From positions 1 through 17,926 of the forward strand of contig JBIOJM010000204.1 of the NCBI GenBank assembly GCA_044450785.1: 17,926 nucleotides of DNA, read 5' to 3'. The stretch's first letter is position 1; every line of letters begins with the position of its first letter. Of the stretch, positions 6,118-14,000 are shown one piece after another. The stretch is from JBIOJM01 sp044450785. Lineage in GTDB: Bacteria > Planctomycetota > Planctomycetia > Isosphaerales > Isosphaeraceae. The position numbers and the translations under genes are program-made. The notes beneath the pieces were generated by a model. The model was not told where the DNA came from. It saw only the letters and a list, made by a program, of their open reading frames with translations, and ran no database searches.

Positions 6118-7713
6118 ATGCCGTCCCAAGACCGCCGGGCCGCTGGACGTCGCCGTGCCTGGGGGCGCGGACCGATCATCCTCAAATTTGAATGCCTGGA
6201 GAGGCGATCGCTGCTCACCATGACTCCGGGCTTGCCCGATCTGGTGAACTCCTCGCTGATCACCTCGACGAACGTGTCGTACTGGAGCGACAATGTCGAG
6301 GTCGAGGGCGTGGTCCTCAACCAGGGAGGGAGCACGACCGCCGCGCCGTTCGAGGTGGCCATCTACGCCTCGCCCGTCAGGGGGATCGACAAATACTCTG
6401 TCCAGATCGGCCAGGTGACGATCCCGGCCGGCCTGGTGCCCGGCCAAAGCATCCCGTACCAGACCTCCCTCAATCTCCCCTCGACACCAATCCCCGATGT
6501 GAGCAGCGCGGGTGGGACCCTCTACGTCGCCGCGGTGGTCAACCCGACCCGTACGGTTGCCGAGAGCAATTACCACAATAACGAAGACATCGGTCCTCCG
6601 CACGACGCGGCGCCCATCCTGATCGAAGCACCGGCTCCCGCAGTGTTGGCCGGCACGACGTTCGCGGTGACACCGACTGACCCGACCTGGGGCAGCACGA
6701 TCACGGTCACGGCTCAGATCACCAACCAGGGCACCGGAGCATCGCCTCAGACTCGCGCGCTCATCACGCTGACGCCCCAGGGACTGAACTACGGAGGCAC
6801 GACAACGGTCGGGATCGGCAACATCATCGTGCCGCCGCTGGCCCCTTATCAAACGATCAACCTCGTTCAGAACATCACCCTACCCGCGGTTGCGCCCGCG
6901 TCCCTCACCAATTACACGAATTTTGGCCTGACGATGACGCAGGATGCGGACTACGTCACGAACGATGTCTATCCTCACGAGCCCGACCAGGGAGTCGGCT
7001 ACGACCAGACCGCGATATCGATCACCACCAGCCCGACCTCCACGGCCACTCTCGGTCCGCTCGCCGACCTGGCCGCATCCTCCGTCTTGCTTTCAAAGTC
7101 CACGCTGACCTGGGGCTCCAGCTTCCCGGTGACAACCGAGGTTCAAAACCTGGGACTGGCCGATGCCGGTCCGTTCCTGGTGCGCTTCCTGCTGACCGGG
7201 CAGGGCGGCTCGCTCACCGATGCAATCTTCCTCGGCGACGCGACGATCCCGGGCCTCGCGGCCGGTTACAATCAACAACTCACCCAGACACTTCAGCTCC
7301 CCAACCGACTGCCTGCCGGCATGTCGCTCAACAACGTGGGCTATGCCCGGATCGCGGTCATCGTCGATCCGGAGTACGTCATCAACGAGTCGCTCTACAG
7401 CAACAACGTCTCACTCTCCGCTCCCTTCATTGTGCGGCTCCCCGGCAACGCGACCACGGTACCGACCACCGCGACGGCTGCGCTTCCCTCGTTGCAGACC
7501 TTGGCCCAGCAAAGCCAGCAACAGGCGAAGATCGCCGCCGCCGCCAGCCGGGCGGCCAGGATCCAGGCGCGAGCCGCCACCAACGCACAAAAGAAGCTCC
7601 ACCGAAAACGTCCCAAGAGTGGCCAGAACATCGCCAAGGTTACCGTGAACGTGGCCAAGGAAATCTACAAACTTCCCAGTCAAGCCTTCAATGCGATCAA
7701 GCGGTCCCTCTGA
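6118..7713 (+). CDS. Exported CARDB-repeat protein with planctomycete LE.R.LL N-terminal motif
   Basis: This protein has 531 residues. The ATG at 6118 is chosen because AAGGAGGAG (6100-6108) lies 9 nt upstream. The N-terminus is Arg-rich (residues 6-16), then FECLERRSLLT (24-34), a variant of the LEPR-xLL motif found at the start of large planctomycete exported proteins. Three CARDB-like beta-sandwich domains follow at about 38-158, 178-305 and 316-435. Each opens with a phrase like 'VEGVVLNQG' or 'ITVTAQITNQG', and domains 1 and 3 close with 'TVAESNYHNN' and 'VINESLYSNN'. CARDB domains are adhesion-type modules. The C-terminal 85 residues are Gln/Ala-rich, then strongly basic (KKLHRKRPK near 515), perhaps for contact with an anionic surface. 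No catalytic motif is seen. Export and surface location are inferred. Confidence 0.85.
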   Translation: MPSQDRRAAGRRRAWGRGPIILKFECLERRSLLTMTPGLPDLVNSSLITSTNVSYWSDNVEVEGVVLNQGGSTTAAPFEVAIYASPVRGIDKYSVQIGQVTIPAGLVPGQSIPYQTSLNLPSTPIPDVSSAGGTLYVAAVVNPTRTVAESNYHNNEDIGPPHDAAPILIEAPAPAVLAGTTFAVTPTDPTWGSTITVTAQITNQGTGASPQTRALITLTPQGLNYGGTTTVGIGNIIVPPLAPYQTINLVQNITLPAVAPASLTNYTNFGLTMTQDADYVTNDVYPHEPDQGVGYDQTAISITTSPTSTATLGPLADLAASSVLLSKSTLTWGSSFPVTTEVQNLGLADAGPFLVRFLLTGQGGSLTDAIFLGDATIPGLAAGYNQQLTQTLQLPNRLPAGMSLNNVGYARIAVIVDPEYVINESLYSNNVSLSAPFIVRLPGNATTVPTTATAALPSLQTLAQQSQQQAKIAAAASRAARIQARAATNAQKKLHRKRPKSGQNIAKVTVNVAKEIYKLPSQAFNAIKRSL

Positions 7714-7948
7714 TCCTGAGCAGGGTTGCCGGTCGCCTTCAATCGCGACCAGGGCGCAAAACTCCGGTTCCCACGTTGACGTGGATCGTCATCCCAACGA
7801 CCCACCTCGTACTTCGGGTTCATTCCATCGTATCTTCGGAGCACGCGCAACCCGCAAAATCCAAGCATCTTCCGTCGATTTGTTCGACTTTCGGGTTTCA
7901 TCGCCGGAAACTTGAGACAAAATTGAAAATAATGAGCGGGTTTATTGA

Positions 7949-7998
7949 AGGGCGGGCTCGACGAAGCTATGCTTGGCACGACTCTGGCGGCCCGCCCT
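7949..7998. repeat. 9-bp inverted repeat with 32-nt spacer
   Basis: AGGGCGGGC (7949-7957) is the exact complement of GCCCGCCCT (7990-7998). The spacer has no obvious internal stem. It lies just after an AT-rich patch. It could be a protein-binding site or the remnant of a small mobile palindrome. Confidence 0.4.
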
Positions 7999-8077
7999 AG
8001 CAAGTTGCACAAACGAGTCGAAGTTGGGCCACGCCTGCCGTTTGCTGAAGATCGGCTCGGTTGCTCAAGATCAGTCG

Positions 8078-8097
8078 GTCAGGCTTTTCAGCCTGAC
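8078..8097. repeat. Perfect 8-bp stem, TTTC-loop hairpin (REP-like) in the leader of the hydrolase-like gene
   Basis: GTCAGGCT (8078-8085) pairs with AGCCTGAC (8090-8097) across TTTC. It ends 12 nt before the Shine-Dalgarno site GGAGG (8110-8114). Words such as CAGGCTTTTCAGCCTG recur in planctomycete intergenic DNA in my recollection, which would make it a REP-type repeat; that could not be checked here. Confidence 0.6.
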
Positions 8098-8124
8098 ACC
8101 ATCGCTCCCGGAGGTTCATGAGAG

Positions 8125-8910
8125 ATGACTTTCGACCGGCTCCACGCACCGTTGAACCCGACGACGTCGCAGTCCAGCCCGCTGGTGGAAGCGCGGTTCA
8201 TCCCCCGGCAGTATGAGCCGAACTATGCTTATCCCTTACTGGTGATGTTCCACGCCCGGGGGGGAGACGAGGAGCAGTTCGTCCGGGCCATGCCCGCATT
8301 GAGCTGGCGGAACTATGTTGGGTTGGGGCTGCGCGGTCCCGAGCCGGTCACGAAGCGCGACCGCCTGGCCGGCTTCGGTTGGGGCACCGAGTTCGAGCAG
8401 CCGGAGCACCTCAGGGCACGGGGCAACCCGTCCGTCTCCGAAGCCGAGGTGGTGCGACGCGCCTTGTTCAACGCGGAGCCCGACGCCATCGACCGCCTGG
8501 AGGAAGCCGTCTTCACCGCAATCCTCCAAACGCGCCGGCTGCTGCACGTCCACTCCGAACGGATTTTCTTGGTCGGCTGCGGAGAAGGCGCCGCGGTCGC
8601 CTACTGGCTTGGCCTGCGGTTCCCGGAGCGGTTCGCCGGCGTGGTCGCCATCAACGGCTGGCTGCCGGTCGGGCTGCGGCCGCTGGGTCGCCTCAAAGCC
8701 TGTCGCGAGTTGTCCGTCCTCGTCGTCCACGGCGCCTGGAACGCCAAGGTCCCCCTCCACGAGGCGCGCCAGAACGTCGGAATCCTTCGCGCCGGCGGGC
8801 TTCGCGTCGCCTTTCAGTCCTATCCCAGTGCCCATCGCCTGACCAATCCCATGCTCTCCGACGTCGACACCTGGCTGATGGGTCATTGCACCGCCGATGC
8901 CGGCATCTGA
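8125..8910 (+). CDS. Alpha/beta-hydrolase-fold protein, catalytically degenerate (phospholipase/carboxylesterase-like)
   Basis: This is a 261-residue cytosolic protein with no signal peptide. The fold signature matches the phospholipase/carboxylesterase and dienelactone-hydrolase group: YPLLVMFHARGGDEEQF (36-52, oxyanion region), IFLVGCGEGAAVAYWLGLRF (147-166, nucleophile elbow), LSVLVVHGAWNAKVP (196-210, acid strand) and YPSAHRL (233-239, catalytic His). The elbow, normally GxSxG, is G151-C-G153-E-G155, so the nucleophile Ser is Gly. The acid position, normally HG..D, is N206. Only His237 remains. It therefore probably binds a ligand or partner rather than hydrolysing one, unless Cys152 acts unusually. 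The ATG at 8125 has GGAGG 10 nt upstream; a nearer ATG at 8118 is out of frame and soon stops. The zinc-ribbon gene starts 32 nt after its stop, so they are probably one operon. Confidence 0.85.
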   Translation: MTFDRLHAPLNPTTSQSSPLVEARFIPRQYEPNYAYPLLVMFHARGGDEEQFVRAMPALSWRNYVGLGLRGPEPVTKRDRLAGFGWGTEFEQPEHLRARGNPSVSEAEVVRRALFNAEPDAIDRLEEAVFTAILQTRRLLHVHSERIFLVGCGEGAAVAYWLGLRFPERFAGVVAINGWLPVGLRPLGRLKACRELSVLVVHGAWNAKVPLHEARQNVGILRAGGLRVAFQSYPSAHRLTNPMLSDVDTWLMGHCTADAGI

Positions 8911-8942
8911 ACAGGAGGTTCCTGCCCAGGGAGACTTGGAGC

Positions 8943-10193
8943 ATGGATGGGTCGTTCGCCTGTCCAGAATGCGGCAGCGAAGTGGAGGTGCGGGGACTTG
9001 CGCCCGGCCGCCAGGTGCGATGCGGGTTCTGCCACAGACTCCTGGAGGTTCCCTACCTTCCCCGTGCGGCCGACCCACTCTGGAAGCGCCGGCGGTTCGT
9101 TCGGCCCAGATGGGTCACCTGGGCATGGGCGGCGCTGGCTTTGGTCGCCACGGCTGTTCTCTTGGGCGGCTCCTGGCGATTGTTGAAGCGGCAGTACAAT
9201 TCCTACCAGGAGCGGTCGGTCAACCAGCTCCTCGTATCCTCACGGCGCCACGAAGCCGGCGGCCGGCTCGGCCAGGCGTTGATCGACCTCGACGCCGCAC
9301 TCGATCTGGCTGGAAAGGCTGGCCCGGGCGTTCTCAACCGGCTCAGGCGCGAGCAAAAAAACCGGCCGGACCTGGCCCGGCGCGATGCCGGCGACATCCT
9401 GAATCGGTTGAACGGCCGCGAACCTTCTTCCTTCGCCCTGGGGGAGTGGCTGAACTTGAGGGCCCGGGCCGCCAAGGACCCCGACCTGGGACCCTTGATC
9501 GACCCGATCGACGCCCAGTTCCAGAAAGCGCTCGAAAGACAGGTTGATTTCGACCTGAACGCTGCGCGACGTGCATACGAGTCGGTCGACGTCGTCGCTT
9601 CACTGGCTTATTGCGATCAAGTCGCCGGGCTGATCGGACATCTCGCCCAGAAGGTCCGGCCGGCCGTGCGGAGCGAGACCGAAGGACTCGTCACCCAGCT
9701 CGTCTCCACCCACGGTGTCAAGATTGAAGTGCCCCAAGGGCACTTCCTCTTCGGCTCGAATTCCTACGTTTCCGACATGCGGCCCGTCCTGGCGAAAGCG
9801 CTCGAAGCCAGGGCCTACCTCCCCAACCATGATTCATCGCCGTGGAGCGGACTATGGGAGCACGCATTGTATCATCTGCGATTGGATGTGTCTGAGATTC
9901 AGGAGGGCAGCTACCTGTCGTCGCAGAACCGGCTGACCCGAATCGAAGTCGCTCTCACGTTGACGTCGCGTGGCGTGGTGATTTTCCGGACCACGCCGAC
10001 GGCTCGTAGCAAGGTCCCTCTGCCGAATTTGCCCGCGTATCTCGCAAGCCGAGCTGCCATCAGCACGGAACGTTCGGAGGACTTCGAGCACCTCCTGTAC
10101 CACAGCGCGCGGGACCAGGTCGACGAGAAGTTTCGTATTTCCCTCTCGAACATGCCGGCTTGCCCGACGGGCGCGCCCGCCAAGAAACCTTGA
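8943..10193 (+). CDS. Zinc-ribbon single-pass membrane protein with helical extracytoplasmic domain
   Basis: This is a 416-residue protein without a recognised full-length family. The N-terminus is a zinc ribbon, C7-P-E-C10 and C27-G-F-C30, of the type that opens many planctomycete membrane proteins. A basic stretch (KRRRFVRPR, 48-56) leads into one membrane helix at about 57-77. By the positive-inside rule the ribbon faces the cytosol and residues 80-416 lie outside. The outer part begins with a coiled or TPR-like helical region (about 88-240: RLGQALIDLDAALDLAGKAG and similar), then a mixed region with alternating hydrophobic strands. The start ATG at 8943 puts the CxxC motif at the N-terminus and has AGGGAG about 10 nt upstream; the frame is open much further back but overlaps the previous gene. 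It lies between the hydrolase-like gene and the sigma gene. The function is unknown. Confidence 0.82.
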   Translation: MDGSFACPECGSEVEVRGLAPGRQVRCGFCHRLLEVPYLPRAADPLWKRRRFVRPRWVTWAWAALALVATAVLLGGSWRLLKRQYNSYQERSVNQLLVSSRRHEAGGRLGQALIDLDAALDLAGKAGPGVLNRLRREQKNRPDLARRDAGDILNRLNGREPSSFALGEWLNLRARAAKDPDLGPLIDPIDAQFQKALERQVDFDLNAARRAYESVDVVASLAYCDQVAGLIGHLAQKVRPAVRSETEGLVTQLVSTHGVKIEVPQGHFLFGSNSYVSDMRPVLAKALEARAYLPNHDSSPWSGLWEHALYHLRLDVSEIQEGSYLSSQNRLTRIEVALTLTSRGVVIFRTTPTARSKVPLPNLPAYLASRAAISTERSEDFEHLLYHSARDQVDEKFRISLSNMPACPTGAPAKKP

Positions 10194-10423
10194 ACGGCGG
10201 CGTCCGCGCGAAACCCGGTGCGCCAGTTTTAAAGAAAGCGCAACTTCAAACGCGCCAGCGAGGAATCCTCTCTCCGGAAGGGGCGCCGTACCCGATTCTG
10301 TGGTTGCAGTGCGGCCGCCTCTGGGGTTAGGCTGGCGAAACGCGGGTTGGCGCTGGACTGAGAATGCTGAGGGAAGAGCCCGGCGCCGTGTTGACGACCT
10401 GGACGGAACGCGGAGTCTTGTCG

Positions 10424-11032
10424 ATGCCGGTCGGCGAGCAGCCACCGAATGGGGAAGGCGAGCTGTCCGATTTCCTGAAGCGGATCCAGTCCGGGGACGA
10501 TGGGGCTGCGCGCGAGCTTTTGCAGCGTTTCGAGGCCGAGGTTCGGCTGGTGGTGCGGCGTCAGTTGCCCCGGTTGCTGCGTTCGCGGTTCGACTCGCTC
10601 GATTTCCTGCAGAGCGTCTGGGGCAGCTTCTTCCGACGGATGCGTACTTCGCCGACGGAATTCGAAGATTCGCGCCATCTTGTCGCCTTTCTGGCGCGGG
10701 CTGCGAAGAATAAGGTAATCGATGAGTATCGCCGCGCCGCCAGCCGCAAGCACGACATGCACCGCGAGGAGCCCCTGTGGGACGGCGGCCTTCGTCCCCG
10801 CGACCTGCCCGATTCGACCGACTCACCGAGCGAGGTTGCCCAGGCACATGAGGTCCTCAGCCGGCTGCGAGAGCTGGTTCCGGAGGAGAAGCGATCCATC
10901 CTGGAGATGAAAGCGGAGGGCCTTTCCAGCAAGGACATCAGCGAACGACTCGGGATCAGCGAACGGACCGTTCAGCGCGTTCTGGAGGACTTGCGTCGAC
11001 GCATGGAGACGGAGTGGGAGAGTCCGCAATGA
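10424..11032 (+). CDS. ECF-type RNA polymerase sigma factor
   Basis: This is a 202-residue sigma factor that directs RNA polymerase to a dedicated promoter set. Region 2 is visible as LSDFLKRIQSGDDGAARELL, then FDSLDFLQSVWGSFFRR and HLVAFLARAAKNKVIDEYRR. Region 4 is the C-terminal helix-turn-helix in ISERLGISERTVQRVLEDLRRRM. No region 1.1 or 3 is present, as expected for ECF factors. The ATG at 10424 is preferred because GGAG (10412-10415) lies 8 nt upstream; an in-frame ATG at 10364 would add 20 residues but has a weaker site. The stop overlaps the kinase start as ATGA, so the two are translationally coupled. Planctomycetes are known for ECF-Ser/Thr kinase gene pairs. No classical anti-sigma gene is adjacent, so control through the kinase is inferred. 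Confidence 0.92.
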   Translation: MPVGEQPPNGEGELSDFLKRIQSGDDGAARELLQRFEAEVRLVVRRQLPRLLRSRFDSLDFLQSVWGSFFRRMRTSPTEFEDSRHLVAFLARAAKNKVIDEYRRAASRKHDMHREEPLWDGGLRPRDLPDSTDSPSEVAQAHEVLSRLRELVPEEKRSILEMKAEGLSSKDISERLGISERTVQRVLEDLRRRMETEWESPQ

Positions 11033-14000
11033 ACCTGTCCGCCGGTCGGCGGACGTGGGAAGATGCATCTTCGCCGGCCGCCATCCACCTTGCCCGCAAA
11101 TACGAGCAGGCCTGGCGCGATTCGAACAGCGCGGCAAGACGGCCGGATCTCCGCGCATTCCTGGGCCAGGCCGGCACGGCGATGGACGAGCCCGGGGCCC
11201 GGCTGGCTTTGCTTCGTGCCGACATGGCGTTGCGGTGGGAAACCGGCGAGAAAGTCGGTGCCCGCTGGTATCTCGACCGCTATGCCGACCTCGGCGAAGA
11301 CACGGTCGTCGCGCTCATCTACGAAGAGTTCTGTCTCCGCGAGGAAGATCGGGAGAATCCCGATCCGGCGGACTACCTGTCGCGTTTCGCCGAGGTGGCG
11401 GGACCTCTCGGACGCGTCCTGGGGATCCACGAGCTGGTCGGGTCGGGCACGACCGAGACGGTACTCCCCTTGTCGTCGGCGAACGGCGGGGCCAGCGGTT
11501 CCGCCCAAGCGTTTCCCGAGACCGGCCAGACGATCGCCGGCTTTTTCCTGGTCGAGGAACTGGGGCGCGGGGCGTTTGCTCGCGTTTTCTTGGCCAGGGA
11601 ACGCCAGCTTGCCGATCGCCCGGTGGCGCTCAAGGTGGCGCGGCGAGGCTCGCACGAGCCGCAGACCCTGGCGCGACTTCAGCACACCCACATCGTGCCG
11701 GTGCATTCACACGGAATCGACGCAGCGACCGGCCTGCATCTCCTCTGCATGCCCTACTTCGGCCGCATCACCCTGGCGCGCATCCTGGCCGACCCCGAGG
11801 TCCAGAACGCCGCAACGGGCGCCGCCCTGGTCGAGGCCCTCGATCGACTCGAGCCGGCCGGCGGGCTGCCGGCGGGCCGCTCCGCCGGCCGGGCAGCACT
11901 CGAGCGCCGGTCCTACGCTCAGGCAATCGCCTGGTGGGGGGCGCGACTGGCCGAGGCCCTCGACCACGCTCACGACCGCGGTGTGCTCCACCGCGACATC
12001 AAGCCGTCCAACGTGCTGGTCACCTCGGACGGCATGCCCATGCTCCTGGACTTCAACCTGGCTGGCGAGCCGGTGTTAGGGGACGAAACGGCCGCCTCGG
12101 CCTCGCTGGGCGGGACGATCGACTACATGTCGCCCGAGCATCTCAACGCCCTCGCCCTTGGCACGACCGAGGGGTTGGACGGACGTGGCGATATCTACGG
12201 GCTCGGCGTCGTGCTCTTCGAGGCCGTCATCGGCAAGCGGCCCTTCAGCACGCTCCGCCGCGGCGCCTCGGTCCTCGACGTCCTGGCCCGCGCCGCCGAT
12301 GAGCGGCTGCGCCCTCTGCCTCGGCTGCGCGCTCGTCACCCCGAAATCCCCCCCGCCCTGGAAGCCGTGATCCGGCACGCACTCGAGCCCGACCCCGGCG
12401 ACCGCTACCAATCGGCGGCCGATCTCTCGGCCGACCTTCAGGCCGTCGCCGACGATCTGCCTCTCTGCCACGCGCGCGAGCCCTGGCCCAGCCGCGCGAC
12501 AGGCTGGATCCGACGACGACGACGCCTGCTCGCCACCGCCGTCGCCCTCCTGCTGGCCCTCACGGTCGGTCTGGCCACCGCACTCAGCGTGCTGCTCGAT
12601 CGATCCAAGGAGTACAAGCTGCTCAAGCATGAGTTCGAGATGGGTCTCGATGCATCAGACAACGGCGATTATGACACCGCGAAACTGCACTTCGACGCCA
12701 CCAAGGACCGCGCCAATCGCCTCGAGCTGAGCCCGTGGGCCTACCTGGCGAAACTGAGGAACTTCCGCCATTTCGGCAGCCAGTTGACCGAGAGGTTTCA
12801 GGAGCTCCCATCCCAGCACGATCTCGAAGAGTACAAGGGCTGGGCCGAGGCGAAATCAAACCTGGCGGAGCGGAGCGGTTCCGCCCGGAACCAGGCCGAT
12901 GCAGTCGAACAGGCGGCCGACGGTCTTCGGTTCCGGTTGCTGCTGGGAGTAGGAAGCGAGCTGACCCGGGCCTCACGGGACCTTCAAAATGTGCTCGCGC
13001 CGTTCTACGTTCTGGAGAATTCCGACTGGACCAAGCTCGCCCATCCCTTCGGGCTCCTCGATAAGAAGCGCCAAAACCTGCTCCTGGCCGAAGTCAACGA
13101 GCTCTTGTTCCTCTGGATGGCGGCGATCGACGAGTCGCTAGCTTCGAACCCGGATGCGGCTGAACAGCCGCGCGAACGGGTGGATCGAAAGGCCATCGCG
13201 CGTGCACTGTCGATCTGCGAGCGGGCGCTCGTGTGGGTCGAGCCCAAGGGACCCTGGCTGGCCCTGGAGGCGCGACTGGAGGCCCATCAGGACGTCAGGG
13301 CGAGCGGCCCCGCTGCACAGAACGGGCAGGCGAGCTTCCTTCCATTGCCCGGCGAGCCGCGCACGGTGAAAGAGGAGAGCTCGGCCCTCGCCTGCTATCA
13401 GTGGGGCCTGCTTTCTTACCGTGAGCGCCGGCGTGCCCGCGCGATCGATTGGCTGCAACGCGCCGCCTGGCTCCGGGATGACAATTACTGGTATCAGTTC
13501 CTGCTGGCCTACCTGGAGGACGGAGCCGGTTTCGTGGACGACGCCCTCGACCATTACAGCGTGGCCGTGGCGTTGAAACCGGAATCGCCCGGCGTTCGGT
13601 TCAGCCGGGCCCGGCTCTATCGGTCGAAAGGACGCTGGGACTGGGCGATCGAAGACCTCACGAGCGTCCTCGAGAAACTGAAAGATCGGCCGGAAGCCCC
13701 TCAGGTTCACCTGGAGCTGGGATATCTCTACCAGGAGCTGGGAAACTTCACCGGCGCGCGATCTCAGTACGACGAGGTGATCAAGCTGGACGCCTCGAGC
13801 ACCTACGCCAGGGCTGCCCGATTGAACCGGGCGAACATCGCCGCTGAATCGGGCGAGGTCGAGCGCGCCCGCCATGAGTACGACGCCTTGCTCGCGCTGG
13901 ATCGAGACGACACGGCCGCCCGGCACAGCCGCGCCCTGCTGGAGCTGAGGATCGGCCGGGCCGAGAATGCCCTTCCCGACTTGACCGCGCTCCTGGAGCC

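Larger units (their letters stand above)
7714..8124. other. Intergenic region between CARDB gene and hydrolase-like gene
   Basis: This 411-bp region has no convincing gene. A weak hairpin (GGTCGC 7731-7736 with GCGACC 7745-7750) lies 17 nt past the CARDB stop but has no T-tract. An AT-rich patch at about 7905-7950 could hold a promoter, though no hexamer pair with good spacing was found. Two clearer inverted repeats, 7949-7998 and 8078-8097, are listed separately. A 110-residue antisense frame (7680-8012, -) has no recognisable domain. Confidence 0.5.

Noticed and set aside
5941..6852. 303-residue reverse-strand frame opposite the CARDB gene
   Set aside because: It is rich in Arg, Asp, Gly and His without a domain and lies opposite a gene with a perfect ribosome site and clear repeat domains.
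7680..8012. 110-residue reverse-strand frame in the gap after the CARDB gene
   Set aside because: It overlaps the CARDB 3' end, has Arg/Asn-rich composition and no recognised domain. It is the most plausible of the rejected frames but still unsupported.
8236..9078. 280-residue reverse-strand frame opposite the hydrolase-like and zinc-ribbon genes
   Set aside because: It covers parts of two supported genes and shows no motif of its own.
11055..12302. 415-residue forward frame overlapping the kinase domain
   Set aside because: It is an Arg/Pro/Gly-rich shadow of the kinase gene in another frame; the kinase motifs lie in the 11029 frame.
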